DNA from: Bondarzewia mesenterica
Taxonomy: Eukaryota; Basidiomycota; Agaricomycetes; Russulales; Bondarzewiaceae
DNA: 64,000 bases
Assembly (NCBI GenBank): GCA_004802705.1
Contig: SGPL01000105.1
Location: forward strand, 1-64,000
Reading direction: 5' to 3'
Position 1 is the stretch's first letter. Each line of letters starts with the position of its first letter. Below are positions 35,110 to 46,456 of this stretch, piece after piece. Under the pieces are notes generated by a model. It did not search any database. It was given only the letters and a program-made list of their open reading frames with translations, and was not told the DNA's origin. A program made the translations under genes and the position numbers.

Positions 35110-38100
35110 TCAAGAATGGTCCATGAACGAAGACGCTTCCGAGTCCTCGTCCGCACGAACCTCACCTACGAACTCCTTCACCACGTCCTGTAGTTCTCGA
35201 ACCAAGTCGTCCCTGTCCCAGTCCGACCGATGATGCCACACGCATCCCAGGCATGTGGCGCGCAACTGTTCCAGGTGTTCCACGGACAAACGCTCCGTCA
35301 GGTCTCGAAGAAGCAATCGAAGATGAGACAAGTGGTCTTCACTGATGTGGAAATCAGGGAGGGGAGTAGGTGTGCGCTCGATCTCCATGTGCTCTGGTTC
35401 AGTCTCTGGGACTTGGGACAATGCCTCACCAGTAGGCGACGTCAGCTCCACAGTAGCTCCAGTCGCCTCCGACGTGATGTCCTGTGCTGGTGCACGAGGA
35501 GAAGCAGATCGCATGGGGGAAGGCTGATAAACCGGCAATTGATCAGACATGTCGGCCTCGTGAGGTTGCTGCGACTGCCCTCGCGACGAGCGCCCGGCTG
35601 TTGAAAGGAATGGACTGTGGTTGAACAATGGGTTGGAAGGGGCGAAGATACCTTCAGTTGGAGCCGGGTTCAACAAAGAAGGATCAAAACCACCTGTCGG
35701 CGGAGGAAGATGCAGTGGACTATTCGTCTGGATGGGTGGGGCATCGCCATTGCGATGGGAGGGTTGAGGCGTCAGTGGGGGAGGGAGGCTATCGTCAGCA
35801 AAATGGACACCGCCAGATTGGGCGAAAGCATCAATTGGATCGCGATCTTCGCTGGCAACTCTGGACCGCTTGTTACTGCGACTGCCTTCCTCACCCGATG
35901 CAGGCGAGTCATTGCCGGCCTCGTTCGATCGCTGTCTCTTCAGACGGCGCTCGAGCACCAAAGGGTCAGTGATAGTGATGTCGGCCTTCTGTCCATTTTG
36001 ACGGGCACTGCGTCGTGTGCCAGGCGCGTATTCGCCGTTGACCCCATTTACAGCATTTACTTCCGCATCCTGCAATGCCTGCTGCTTTTCCTTTTCCTTC
36101 TTCAGCTCCTGACGTCGCTGACGTTCCCGCACCGCCATCCGCTCGCACTCCAGACGGAACTGCGGATCGAAATCTTGGATGCTGACTTCGGCTGCAGTGA
36201 ACATAGCCTGTGCACGATGAAGTCTCTCTGGGTCTTCATGCATGCGCACGTCCGCATTGTGGACCATTTTACCGACATCGTCAAGGAAGGATTGCGGAGT
36301 GAGATATCTATTTTTATATAGCTCCATATGCATCCGCTCTAGATCCATGTTGAACAGTTTAGGTTGAGGCGGCGGTGGGGGTGGCGGTGGGGGCGGCGGT
36401 GTCGACGGCAGTTGCTGAATGACAGGCAGAACATCCACTTGGCCGTTCACCATTTCGGCCTTCTGTTCGTCAACAATTTCGATAACGCCGTTCGGTCCCG
36501 ATTGAACATCGATCGTCGTTGTCGTTACTGGCTCAATCGCGAGAGGAGCAGGAGGAGCAGGACCATTGATGTTACCCTCCGTACCAAGGTTGTACTCTTC
36601 CTAATAGATGAAGTCAGAAAAAGCAGCAAGGGAAAATATGCTTAAATTATAAGGACTTACAGAGGCATGTTTGGTAAAACGCTTGAATTTGCGCTTCAAC
36701 TCCGTTAGAATAGGGCCGAGACGGAAGCGAAGCAGGGTGATCAAGCGTAAGTCATGCTCTTCCTGGACAGCAAGCTCCGCCGCCGTGGGTTGTCGAGGCT
36801 CCAATGGAGGCGCAAGAGGCAAGTCTTCCAGCACGCGCTTCTTTCGCTTCATGCCGTCTGGGAAGTGATTTGGTGGTCGTTGCACGTCCTGCAATAAACC
36901 CTCAAAGAATGCTTCTCTCTGGTGGATGGCCGGGCGAGTAAACTCAACACGAGTTTCTCTTGTTGGGCCAAACCATGATCGGACGTCACGAGGGAGAGAG
37001 AGGAATGGCCCATCGACAACAGCAAGAAGGAGTATGGGGTCAGTGGGTGCTAACGTATCAAGCATCGCTCGAACGGTCGTTCGAGAGGTCTCAGGAACTG
37101 CAGCGCACCAGCCGACAAGGGAAGGAATATAGATGATCGAAGGTTGGTGACGTTTGGCTTCGACGAAAAGCTGAACAATCGCGGCCTCGACGCTCTGGTG
37201 AGGCATGCGTCGTTAGGAATTATAAAGACTCGAGAGCTTGAAGAACAAGCGCACCCGCGTTGAATCTCCCATCAACGTGCCCAAATCAAGGTTCTGGACG
37301 TGACACCCCTCTAGGTGATGTAGTGTCGCGGTGCCAACGTATCCCTGGCCCATGCCGACTGGCCCATGTAGGACGATGCGAGGACGGTACACTCGGAGAG
37401 TCTCCATGGCTGGATGATGTCCATTATTCGAATGCTCGTCAGGACCAAAAATAAATAAAGATACCCACATTGAAGCATCAGCTCCCTTTGCAGCGAGCCA
37501 CCCTCATCCTCATCCTCCCACTCCGCTTCTTCCAGTGCTGATCGTTTTTTTCCCCAGTGGTATCGCTCTATCCACAGCAGTCTTTACCTTCTCCAGCGCG
37601 TCAGAAAGAAGAGGGACAAATTGCGGCGGCAGTGGGGATGCCACTGAAGACGAGGAGCGGGCGGAAGATGGTACCAACTCTGTGATTGATTAGCATCCCG
37701 AAAGAATCCCATAATAAAAATCGACGTACTTTTGATAGAAATCATGAAATCCCTCAACTCTACCCCTATGGTTTCCGGTTTCAGCAAGAGCCGTTCATTA
37801 GACTTGTAGATCTGCGGGTATCGTCTTTGAACCGCGTTCAAAGCAGCTTCCGTACAAAGCGCCTACACATCGATAACGACAGTGAGCAACAAGGCGATCG
37901 ATAAGAAAGGATACCTTACCCTTAAATCCGCGCCCCCATAACCTTTCGTCAGTTTAGCCAACCCTGTCACATTGTCCTCGCCTTTTTCACCTTCCCACCC
38001 GTCCCATTTTCTCGTCATGATCTTTAAAATCTTTTCCCTCGCCTCAATCCCAGGCAGAGGGAAATAAAATTCACGATCAAACCGCCCGGGCCTGCGCAAC

Positions 38101-39875
38101 GCAGGGTCCACCGCGTCCGGTCGATTCGTCGCACCGATGACAACTACTTGACCGCGGCCGTCCATACCATCCATGAGGGCAAGAAGGGTAGAGACGATGG
38201 AGGCGTGGATCTGGTCCTGCTTCGACGATCGAACCGGCGCAAGACCGTCGATCTCGTCGAAGAAGATGATACTCGGCTGGCAGTTACGAGCCTCCTCAAA
38301 AAGCAAACGCAACTGTCGCTCAGCCTCGCCGACCCATTTCGAGAGCACGTCAGCACCCTTCCTCATGAAGAAGGCTGCGGCAAATCAGAAGGAACGTTTG
38401 GCCTTGTCAAAGGAAAATACGCACATATTCCCTTGCCATTTGATCGGCAGCTGGCTGCCAACGCTCGTGCCAGGAGTGTCTTACCGGTGCCAGGAGGTCC
38501 ATGGAATAAAACACCGCGAGGTGGTGTAAGATCGAATTTCTGGAAAACTTCAGGGTACAACAAGGGCAGGAGTGTCATTTCCTTCAACGAATTGATGTCT
38601 GTACAAGCTTCAGCAACCTTCACAGCAATCGCAATGAGAGACACGCACGGTTGTCGAGGCCGCCGACTTCGTCAAAGGTAACATTTTGATTCACTCCAAG
38701 TGGGTCCGCATCCGCGAGGGCTATATACCATGAGCATAGCGCACATCAGGAAAAAAGAGTTTCCAATACTTACCAGCATCGCCAACCTTGCCAAAGTTAG
38801 AAGGCGTACCAGCTGCGGTAGCCAGATCACCCGGTAGAATCGCACTCGGGCCTGCGCCAACGCCGCCCGTGAACGCAGCACCACCAAAACCCTTGCGTGG
38901 CGACCTTCCCGGAGCATCCGAATCCGAATCGTCTCCCGGCAGCCCCAAGTACCTTCCTAACTCTGCTCCTGTAGCACTCCACCCCGGTCCTTTCTTTGCT
39001 CCCCCTTTATTCCACGCATGTCCCCCGCCGCCCGAACGACCAGACCGGTTCTTCGGAGGCGCCGAAATTTCCTCCAACGGTGGTGGGATCGCATAGTTGA
39101 CTTTGGCTCGCTGCCTGAGCGCGTACGGCCTTCCATCCGTCTCCGGCTCTCCCTCTCCCTCACCATCCACATCCGCCTCCGCATCGGCATCAGCATCGGG
39201 CTCCGGCTCTGGCTCGACGTCAGACGAGGTTCTCGCCGCCTCGTCAAACTCACCATCCGCGGATGCGGAAGATCCACCAGGTTCGTCGACGTAGATGTCC
39301 GCATCCCGTTCTTCGCGCACGCTACGCCGGGTACTAATGCGTGAGCGTGCGTTGGTGATGCGCGTCGTGCGGGGTGTGGCTGGTTGCTGTCGCCGTGTCG
39401 AATTCCGCGTAGACCGTCCACCGTTGCTTGCTGGCACATCGGGCTTCTTGCTCTGACTGCGAGTCGCGTACCGTCGCCCGCTCGACTCGCCCTCATCGCT
39501 GCTCATGATCGTGGTCGGTTTCGCTGTTGTCCGGTTCTTGCGTGTGAAGTAGCGCGGCGGAGGTGGGAGTTCCTCGTCCTCGATACCAAATGCATTCGCA
39601 TCGTTGACATTTTCCGGCGCGGGCTCGACGATCTGCGGGTTCCCGAGACCGTCGATCTCGTCCTCGGATTCTTTGTACGACTTCTTCGCCACCTTTCTTC
39701 CGCGCGACGACAGACGATATTCCACAGCCGGTTCCTCGGGGTCGTCCTCGCCTTCCGCATCTTCATCCATCGGTAAGTCGACGTCCATCGAATTGTTGCT
39801 CTCGTGGTAAACGGATCCTGATGCCTGGCTAAAGGAACTAGTCCTGTGACGCGTTGACCTGCGCAAATTCGTCAT
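35110..39875 (-). CDS. YTA7: Yta7/Abo1/ATAD2-type chromatin AAA-ATPase
   Basis: ATG at 39875 (MTNLRRSTRHRTSS) opens a long acidic, Arg/Ser-rich histone-binding N-terminus (EPEPEPDADADAEADVDGE) with GHAWNKGGAKKGPGW. AAA1 is canonical: NVTFDEVGGLDNH, Walker A GPPGTGKTL, Walker B SIIFFDEIDGLAP, sensor/Arg fingers GATNRPDAVDPALRRPGRFD. AAA2 is degenerate: its P-loop reads GPVGMGQGYVG, lacking the Lys, and Walker B is SIIYIPSL, lacking acidic residues, as is usual in this family. A bromodomain-like region follows (LLRFRLGPILTELKRKFKRF, then after a long loop NRYLTPQSFLDDVGKMVHN, LHRAQAMFTAAE) with a run of prolines in the loop near 36375. The C-terminus binds HLRLLLRDLT and ends SSFMDHS. In yeasts the hexamer acts on H3-H4 nucleosome density and boundaries. 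Confidence 0.92.
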
Positions 39876-41427
39876 GGGGGGTAGTTTGATTATGAGAGGA
39901 TTGCTCTGGTCTGAGTTGATAAGTTCCATGAATCTCATGATACAGAGCAAGTCGAAAATACCTATGGGATGCGTTCCTGCTGGATCGTTGGGATGTTGCA
40001 TGGAATGAACACAACAGCAAAACAGGCACAAAGTTCAAGCCCAGAACTTTCACTGCTGTTCTGTGCAGTATATCGGGTACCTACGAGTTGATAATATCCA
40101 AAAGAGTAAAAACAATAAAAATAATGAGCGCAGGCTGCAAGGAAGGGAGACTGGAGTGGCAAGATTCAAACGAGAAGGGAGGAGTGGTGACAGAGAGATT
40201 GTGACAGTATAACGTGACATTTAGTAACGCTTAGTCAGACGGGTGCGTCGCAGCCACTGCCACTTCGACACACCACCTCCTCAGAAAGCTCACCATCGAG
40301 GTGGTCGACATCAAATAAAAAGACAATCCTCCTGGGTTCAAGATGTGCGTGGAAACGCTAGCTAGGAGACAGACTTTGTTTGAGAGCATATTCGAGTCGG
40401 AAAAAATGAGGTTAAATGAGAGGAAATCCGTAACGGTCGTCCAGCGGCGATTTTCGTCGGTCGAACATGGTGACAGTAGGAGGAAAGACATAGTTTTGTG
40501 CGGCTTTCAACGTCGTATTTCTGACTCTCCTCGCGAATTGGGTGCGCATTCTTCGGCAATTGCCGGAGAGTCGGAGCGCCCAAGTTACCTCCAGTTACCT
40601 CCGCGTTGCCAGTGCGCAAAGTGCTGCAAATTGGTTGAACTAGTGTTGACCTAGCTTTTGTCTGATTCATTTAACAAAAGCAGCACACGGATCTCAACAC
40701 TGACAAGACTATCAGACATTCTGAGGCCGTGGGTTGTTGTCGCTTTTTAGGTTTCTCGACATTTAAACGTTGCCAGTCAATGTGTTTTGTCGGGCCGTCT
40801 CCCAATCGACGAGGACACCGTTTTCCTCCCTCTCCGGGTTCTGTTGAGTACTTCAGTGCCCGAGATTGACTGTATTGTCAGATGTCTTCTAAATCTTTTA
40901 TTCTAGAATGTTAACGATTCTACTTGTTTTTGAAATATGACTTGTCTCCGAGCGAGGCCTGTCATCTCTTACTCTGAATATCTTGTCAGCCTGAATCATT
41001 TCCCCGACCTGAACTTGAATGTGGTGAGTCTTTCGAAGTTTTCAACCATTTCCGCCAGAGTTTCCTTTACTTGTACGCGATTTCCTAACCGCGACGTCCA
41101 GCAATCACACCGCGAAATGTGCCATCCATATCACGCTTGGACAAACAAGTGTTCAGACTGAACGAATGAAAGATGTTGGCATGGATTCAGGAGCAGTCCG
41201 ATATCAACATCCGATGTTGCACTTTTCGTCCAGGTACAGACCACTCAAATGCTGGCAATTATCGATTGATGAATTGACTCGTCTACGTCTGAGAGACTAA
41301 ACACGTGTTGACAATGATCTTCAAGAGGGCTTCACATAGGAGAACCACAACAATGCCATGGTTTTTTCATACACTTGTTGGTACAGGTAACTACTGCGCA
41401 GAAAGATCGTTACATATCGCATGCAGC
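39876..41427. other. 1.55-kb intergenic region, no gene supported
   Basis: Lies between the starts of the AAA gene and the 3' end of the methyltransferase gene, both on the minus strand. It holds a tandem AGTTACCTCC repeat near 40583-40602, several GTGAC motifs near 40185-40225, and short open frames (40343-40654 +, 40937-41161 +) without recognisable domains. The proximal part is the likely promoter and leader of the AAA gene. Confidence 0.4.
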
Positions 41428-42199
41428 CTACTGAGACTCATCCTTCTCATCGCCCCTCCATAAGTACTTCTCCCCTTCGAACAACTTTCCTCCCTCATCG
41501 AAAGGCACACCCTCTCTTACCAGCATTTTCAACTTCTCCCTCTGAACCGCACCATGTCCCTTACCTCTAAACCTCTCATTCCACCCCACACTGCCAATCT
41601 CACCCTCAACCAACACCCTCGTATCTCCTTCTCTCTCACCCACCAATGCCTTCAAGCTTCCCGCTTTCAAATCCGTCCACTCGCCGCAATATCCACCAAC
41701 GAAAAAGTTCGACGCCACTACGCGATGACACGGGACGTACGGCGCAAACGGGTTATTGCGCAGCGCAGAGCCCACGGAGCGCGGTGACCCGGTGCCGAGC
41801 GCAGTACATATGGCCTTATAGGTGCTGACCTTGCCCGCGGGGATTTGGAGGATGAGGTCATAGACGTCCCAGTGGTGCCGGGGGACGCGTTTCCCAGCAG
41901 GAGTACGGTAGGACGAGCGTGAAGTGGGCGTTAAGGGATACTCAAATTTGCGCGCTTGAGAAGAGCGCAATGGGCTCACTTTCAATTCTGAATGGTCAGG
42001 AAAGTGCTGGCTTACGAAGTTGAGGTACGTCCCGTGGCTCAGACGGTAAGACACTCGGTGAAGTGCGACGCGATGGAGACGGCCGCGAGCGCGATTCAGA
42101 CTGAGACCTAGTGCTGCTTGCGGTTGACAACGTCGTATTTTCTACAGGCTTGTAGCAAAAAGACGAGAGATCCAGGGCGATGTTCCGTATGGCTGGCAT
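41428..42199 (-). CDS. MGT1: O6-methylguanine-DNA methyltransferase
   Basis: ATG at 42199 (MPAIRNIALDLSSFCY) leads through a Ser/Arg-rich N-terminus; a 61-nt intron near 42005 (donor GTAAGC, acceptor CTCAAG) joins PQL to PRKFEYPLTP. The catalytic domain has YDLILQIPAGKVSTYKAI (helix-turn-helix), GSPRSVGSALRNNPFAP, the active site PCHRVV with the alkyl-accepting Cys, then FVGGYCG and the C-terminal helix REKLKMLVREGVPF. The enzyme removes methyl groups from O6-guanine by suicide transfer in the nucleus. All active-site elements are intact. Divergent from the PLP synthase glutaminase gene across 379 bp. Confidence 0.93.
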
Positions 42200-42578
42200 C
42201 GTAAACCTAAATAGTAGTTACCGTTCAAAGGAGACCAGCGCTCAGGGCAGTGACTGGGGCCTAAAGGTGCACTGTTGAGAGAAAGGTTTAAAGTCAAGAC
42301 AATTCCAACAAAAGGACTTTATAAGTGTCTCAGGAGTCAGGAGGCAATATAGTAGGCAGTAGCTAGCGCACGCACGGCGGCGGTGCTGATAACCGGTAAT
42401 GACTCGCGTCGGGTCACCTACTGTCACGTATGCGCTCTGGTGACGTGACGTGACGCCAATCACGGATCCGAGTCTCTCCAACTCCAGCATCCGCTGAGCG
42501 CTCCAAAAATTTCGAGCTTGCTCGAACACCCTCTCAATCAGCCAGGGCTTGAAGCTCAAGCTCAGATCGTTCTCTCCA
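42200..42578. promoter_or_regulatory. Shared promoter region MGT1 / SNO1
   Basis: 379 bp between two divergent ATGs, so both promoters must lie here unless transcripts overlap. It includes repeated GACGTGACGTGACG-like sequence near 42441 (three close TGACG motifs), a candidate bZIP/CRE-like site. Confidence 0.45.
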
Positions 42579-43542
42579 ATGAAGGACACGCAGGTTCTGA
42601 GCAATGTGACCATCGGTATTCTAGGTGAGCTTGCGGCATGTGCGAGCATGCGAGGAGGAGATGTTGACGAGCGGGCGTGTGAGGCAGCGCTGCAGGGTGC
42701 ATTCATTGAGCACCAGAACATGCTGCAAAAGCTTTCTGTGCGACACAGGATTGTCGTCGTGCAGGTTCGCACACCTGAAGATCTTGCAAAGTGCGATGCG
42801 CTCATTATACCCGGAGGAGGTCAGTCTTGCTTCCTCTCTCACAACCCGCTCGTCTGACTTGCCAATTCGTGTATTTGATGTCATCAGAATCGACTACGAT
42901 TGCGTTGCTGGCGAAGCTCTCCGGTCTGCTCGAACCGCTGAAGGAATTCACACGGACGAAGTCGGTATGGGGAACATGTGCTGGCGCGATCTTGCTGGCA
43001 CAGGTCGTGGCGAATCCGAAGAAGGGCGGCCAGGAGCTGCTCGGTGGCGTCTCGGTCACGATTGAGAGGAATGGGTGGGGCTCTCAGGTCCGTTTCGCAC
43101 GCATCATTGCATCGCCCATCATATGGATACGTTTCTGATTTATGCATACATGCTCCATTTCCCAGGTGGAGTCATTCGAGGCACCTCTTGAAGTTGAAGG
43201 ACTACGAGATCCCACTCTACCCTTTACAGGCGTGTTCATCCGCGCTCCCGTACGCGTTTCACCCTTCTCACCGTTCCTGCAATATACTCACTCAGAAGCG
43301 CCTTCTTTTCTTAGGTCCTCCTCGCACTTACGCCATCCCCCACCGACCCTCCAATCCAAGTCATCTCTCGCATCCCCCCCGGCCTCCTCCCGCACACGCT
43401 CGAACACAATTCGGACCAGACCGTCGTCGCGTTGCGCCAAGGCCGGCATCTACTCACCACGTTTCACCCCGAGCTCACGCAGGACAGCCGGTTCCACGAA
43501 TACTTCGTCAAGAAATGCGTACTGCCCTACGTCGACGCTTAG
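42579..43542 (+). CDS. SNO1: Glutaminase subunit of PLP synthase (Sno1/Pdx2/PdxT)
   Basis: ATG at 42579 ([15 protein letters not shown]) splices after about 42624 to [13 protein letters not shown]. The intron at 42821-42886 joins PGG to [14 protein letters not shown], giving the oxyanion motif PGGESTTI. The nucleophile elbow is [12 protein letters not shown] with catalytic Cys; [14 protein letters not shown] and SFEAPLEV follow; the catalytic His/Glu are in [12 protein letters not shown]. The tail is [12 protein letters not shown]. Length about 240 residues fits the family. The enzyme hydrolyses glutamine and channels ammonia to Snz1/Pdx1 for pyridoxal 5'-phosphate synthesis. The partner synthase gene is not in this window. 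The catalytic triad is complete. Confidence 0.93.
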
Positions 43543-44368
43543 CATCTTGTATTCTCTGCTGTCGCGAGTGCTTCATCGTTCCCGCGTTTCGTTTTTATCT
43601 TCGGATGGGTAGAGGTTTTATACGTTGTAGCTAATGTTTTGTATTCCTACTATTTGCACACGTACCCACAGGCATTATAGATAGTGCTAGATACACGTCC
43701 ATCGCCGTTCTGTTGTGTCCGCTGCGCCTTGAGTATTGCTGAGTAATTTTTTAATCGCCTGCAGTCTAGCACTGTCGAGGTATATAGTATTGCGAAGACT
43801 TTTTTTTCATGAGCTTCGCAGGCAGCGCCCGCGTTACTTGATTGTAAGGCCCTATTCGGCCGCCCTACTGGGTTTGGTTTGGTTTGGTTTAGCTAACCTA
43901 CGAAATTCTGCCCAGCGCCAATGATCCTAGCTAATTCCTAGCTGCGTCGTTACGATTTTGGCGGGTAGCCAAACCAAACCAGGCTGGCAGCCGAACGGGG
44001 CTAGTAAATCTCTTTGCATCGCCCGTCGGTTCACATCCCGAGGCCCACTAAAAATGGCAACGATTTCCAGGATTCGCCGACTGGAGTCGCAAAAATAGTT
44101 GATTGAGTACATAGATGATACAAGCATCTTAGAGGCTGACGTAGATAGTATGTATGGTCTAGCATGTGTCGGACGACGCTGAGCATCTAGAGCCCCTGTT
44201 CTGTGACAAGGAAAGTATGGTCCGTGAAACGAAATATAGAGAGAACGTAAGACGTCAATGAACCTCCACGAACGAATAGTTGATTTACAGATACGTGAAA
44301 CGGAGAAGTAGCGATGGAGGTCATGATCATACGAGTACAGCGCGCGGGGATCGAGGATCATCGTCGAC
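43543..44368. other. Convergent spacer holding the MITE
   Basis: 826 bp between SNO1 and the P450 3' ends. Apart from the inverted-repeat element at 43848-44001 no feature is supported. Confidence 0.45.
43848..44001. mobile_element. MITE-like inverted-repeat element
   Basis: A 154-bp non-coding segment with imperfect terminal inverted repeats: left GGCCCTATTCGGCCGCC, right end (reverse complement) GCCCCGTTCGGCTGCC; further in, GGTTTGGTTTGG pairs with CCAAACCAAACC. It is flanked by TAA (43845-43847) and TAG (44002-44004), compatible with the TWA-type target of PIF/Harbinger MITEs but not an exact duplication; a plain TA is the exact match. It lies in the 3' spacer between two genes and codes for nothing. 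Confidence 0.6.
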
Positions 44369-46456
44369 TCAGTCGGCGAAGATGAGATGCTCGGCGTGCG
44401 CTGAGCGCGGCTTGATGCTGCACCTGAAAGCCGCAGGATGGCTGGATTCCGTAGGCTTCAATTCGACTGAATGAAGAATCGCAAAGAAGGAAGACAAACC
44501 TGATCGTGCCGTCAGTGAAATCCGGGACGACCTCGATGGTGGATCCGTTGCCGTCGACGGCCTTGGTGATATCAAAGGCTGCCAAAGTTGCTGCGACGTT
44601 GCTGAAGATAGACATGTCGGCAAGGGCGAGGCCGGGACAGACACTGAGGGTGTCAGCGGAATATGTAAGCTACGTGTGCAACGGCGGATGGGGATGCGAT
44701 GAAACGCACCGGCGTCCAAAGCCAAAGCCATACTCTCGAGGGTCTTCCTCGGCTGGCCGACCTTCCGAAGCCATGAAGCGTTCAGGATCGAACCTCTCGG
44801 GGTTCTTGTACGTCTTGGGGTCATGCAACATTTTCCTAGAAACCGACTATCAACAAACATCATTCATGATTGCACATGAAATCGCGAACCAAGCATTCGG
44901 GATGACAATGGAACCCTTAGGGATGAGGTAGCCATTGTGAACGTCGTCCTCTTGCAGTCTGTGTGCCACTCCTACCACACGATTCAAAGAATCAGTCAAC
45001 TCGTGGCCTGGGGAAGACTGAGAGAAACGTACCGAGAGGTCCAACAGGAGCCCACCGGAGGACTTCGCTAATCACGGCGTCAACATATGGCAGGTAGGGG
45101 CGATCGGCCAAGGTGGGCAGACGTTCGCTGCCAATGACGGAATCAATCTCGACTTGAGCCTTCTTCTGAATCTCGGGGTAAAGTGTCATCGCTAAGAAGA
45201 AAGTCGAGAGAGCAGACACGGTCTAGTTTAAAAGCTGTCAGTAACAGATTTGCACCCAGTTAAGAGATGCCCATACGCTATCGGCACCGCCTAGAGTTCG
45301 AGAGTGAATTAAACAGGTGATCAAATATCAGAAAGATGAGAGAAACGCACCGCTGTACAAGGAAGCCGCTGTCCATTTCACAACATCCTCATGTTCGGGG
45401 GTCACGATCTTGCCTTCAAGATTATTAGAGGTGAATGAAGGAACGGCAGTGCCCTCCGCCTGAAATCGTGCGTGAATAAGACGCTCAAAGAGATCAACAG
45501 AGACCCACTGACCATCTGACGCTTCACGAAATTATGAGGGACGTTTGCCATTTCTTCCAAAGTCGATTTACAATTAGCGATCGTTTTGTGGAAACTGGCG
45601 CCAGGCATCCATGAGGGAACGTATCGCACTGGCGATGGGTAAGAACCAAAATTTCTCTGGGAAGTGCATAGCCACTTACGAGCAGGGAAGACATCGATGA
45701 TGTGCCCGCCAGCCTCTGTCAGATGGGAAAATTGGTTGGTGGCGACATCAACGAGACTGATCAAAGGGTCTTCATCATCACGGGTCTTGTAACCATAAGC
45801 AATCATCAAAATGACGGCGCCTGCAGTTCTAAATATCAAAGGCATAATCAATTATTGTTGCATCAACTGTGAGCGGTCGGCTCACTTGCGAATATTTTGC
45901 CTGAAGTCATCAGGATTCGCAAGCAACCGCCGAAGGGATTTGCGTGCTTCCGTTTCAATCAAATCTGTGAAATTCTCACAGCTTGCCTTAGTGCCCATAA
46001 GGCGATGCAAGTGTCGACGGGACTCGCGGAAGCGGGTCCCATACGGCGTGAGGACGAGAACATCCTTCCAGCCCACCATCTCACTGGCGACTCGGAAGAT
46101 AGGTCGGTCGGAGTATAGGGAGCTCTTTTTATCCAGCATCTCCATTGTCATCTTCGCGTCATTAAGGATGACGATGGGTTGGCCTAACACCTTTACGTAG
46201 ATGATGTCGCCTGTGTAATGTTGGGCAAGTATTCAATCAGAAGAAAATGCAGGGACTCACTGTTGTATTCCTCGCTCCATTTTGCGAATGTCAGGTGTGC
46301 CTTTGTCTTTGGCATGTCGAATACATTGCCTACCAGCGGCAGACCCCGAGGCCCCGGAGGAAGAGGGGCTACTGACTTCTTAGCAAGAAGACGCTTCGCC
46401 AGCCAAAGGCCACCAACAACCAAGAGAGCATCCAGGAGAGTGAAAGAGATAGTCAT
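44369..46456 (-). CDS. Cytochrome P450 monooxygenase
   Basis: ATG at 46456 opens MTISFTLLDALLVVGGLWLA, an N-terminal membrane anchor, then the proline hinge PLPPGPRGLPLVGN. Further marks: YSDRPIFRVASEMVGW, the C-helix RFRESRRHLHRLM, the I-helix region SLYSGGADTV, the K-helix ExxR in ISEVLRW, the PERF-type motif NPERFDPERF, and the haem loop FGFGRRVCPG with the Cys ligand. Many short introns. The layout resembles basidiomycete P450s commonly annotated as O-methylsterigmatocystin oxidoreductase-like, but the substrate cannot be told. All key residues are present, so it should be active at the ER. No obvious biosynthetic partners lie next to it. Confidence 0.92.

Noticed and set aside
35617..36321. 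234-codon plus-strand frame opposite the AAA gene
   Set aside because: Antisense to the bromodomain region, without domain or codon bias.
38721..40031. Upstream start for the AAA gene at 40031
   Set aside because: The first codon there is not ATG and the added residues are not family-like; ATG at 39875 fits the Yta7 N-terminus.
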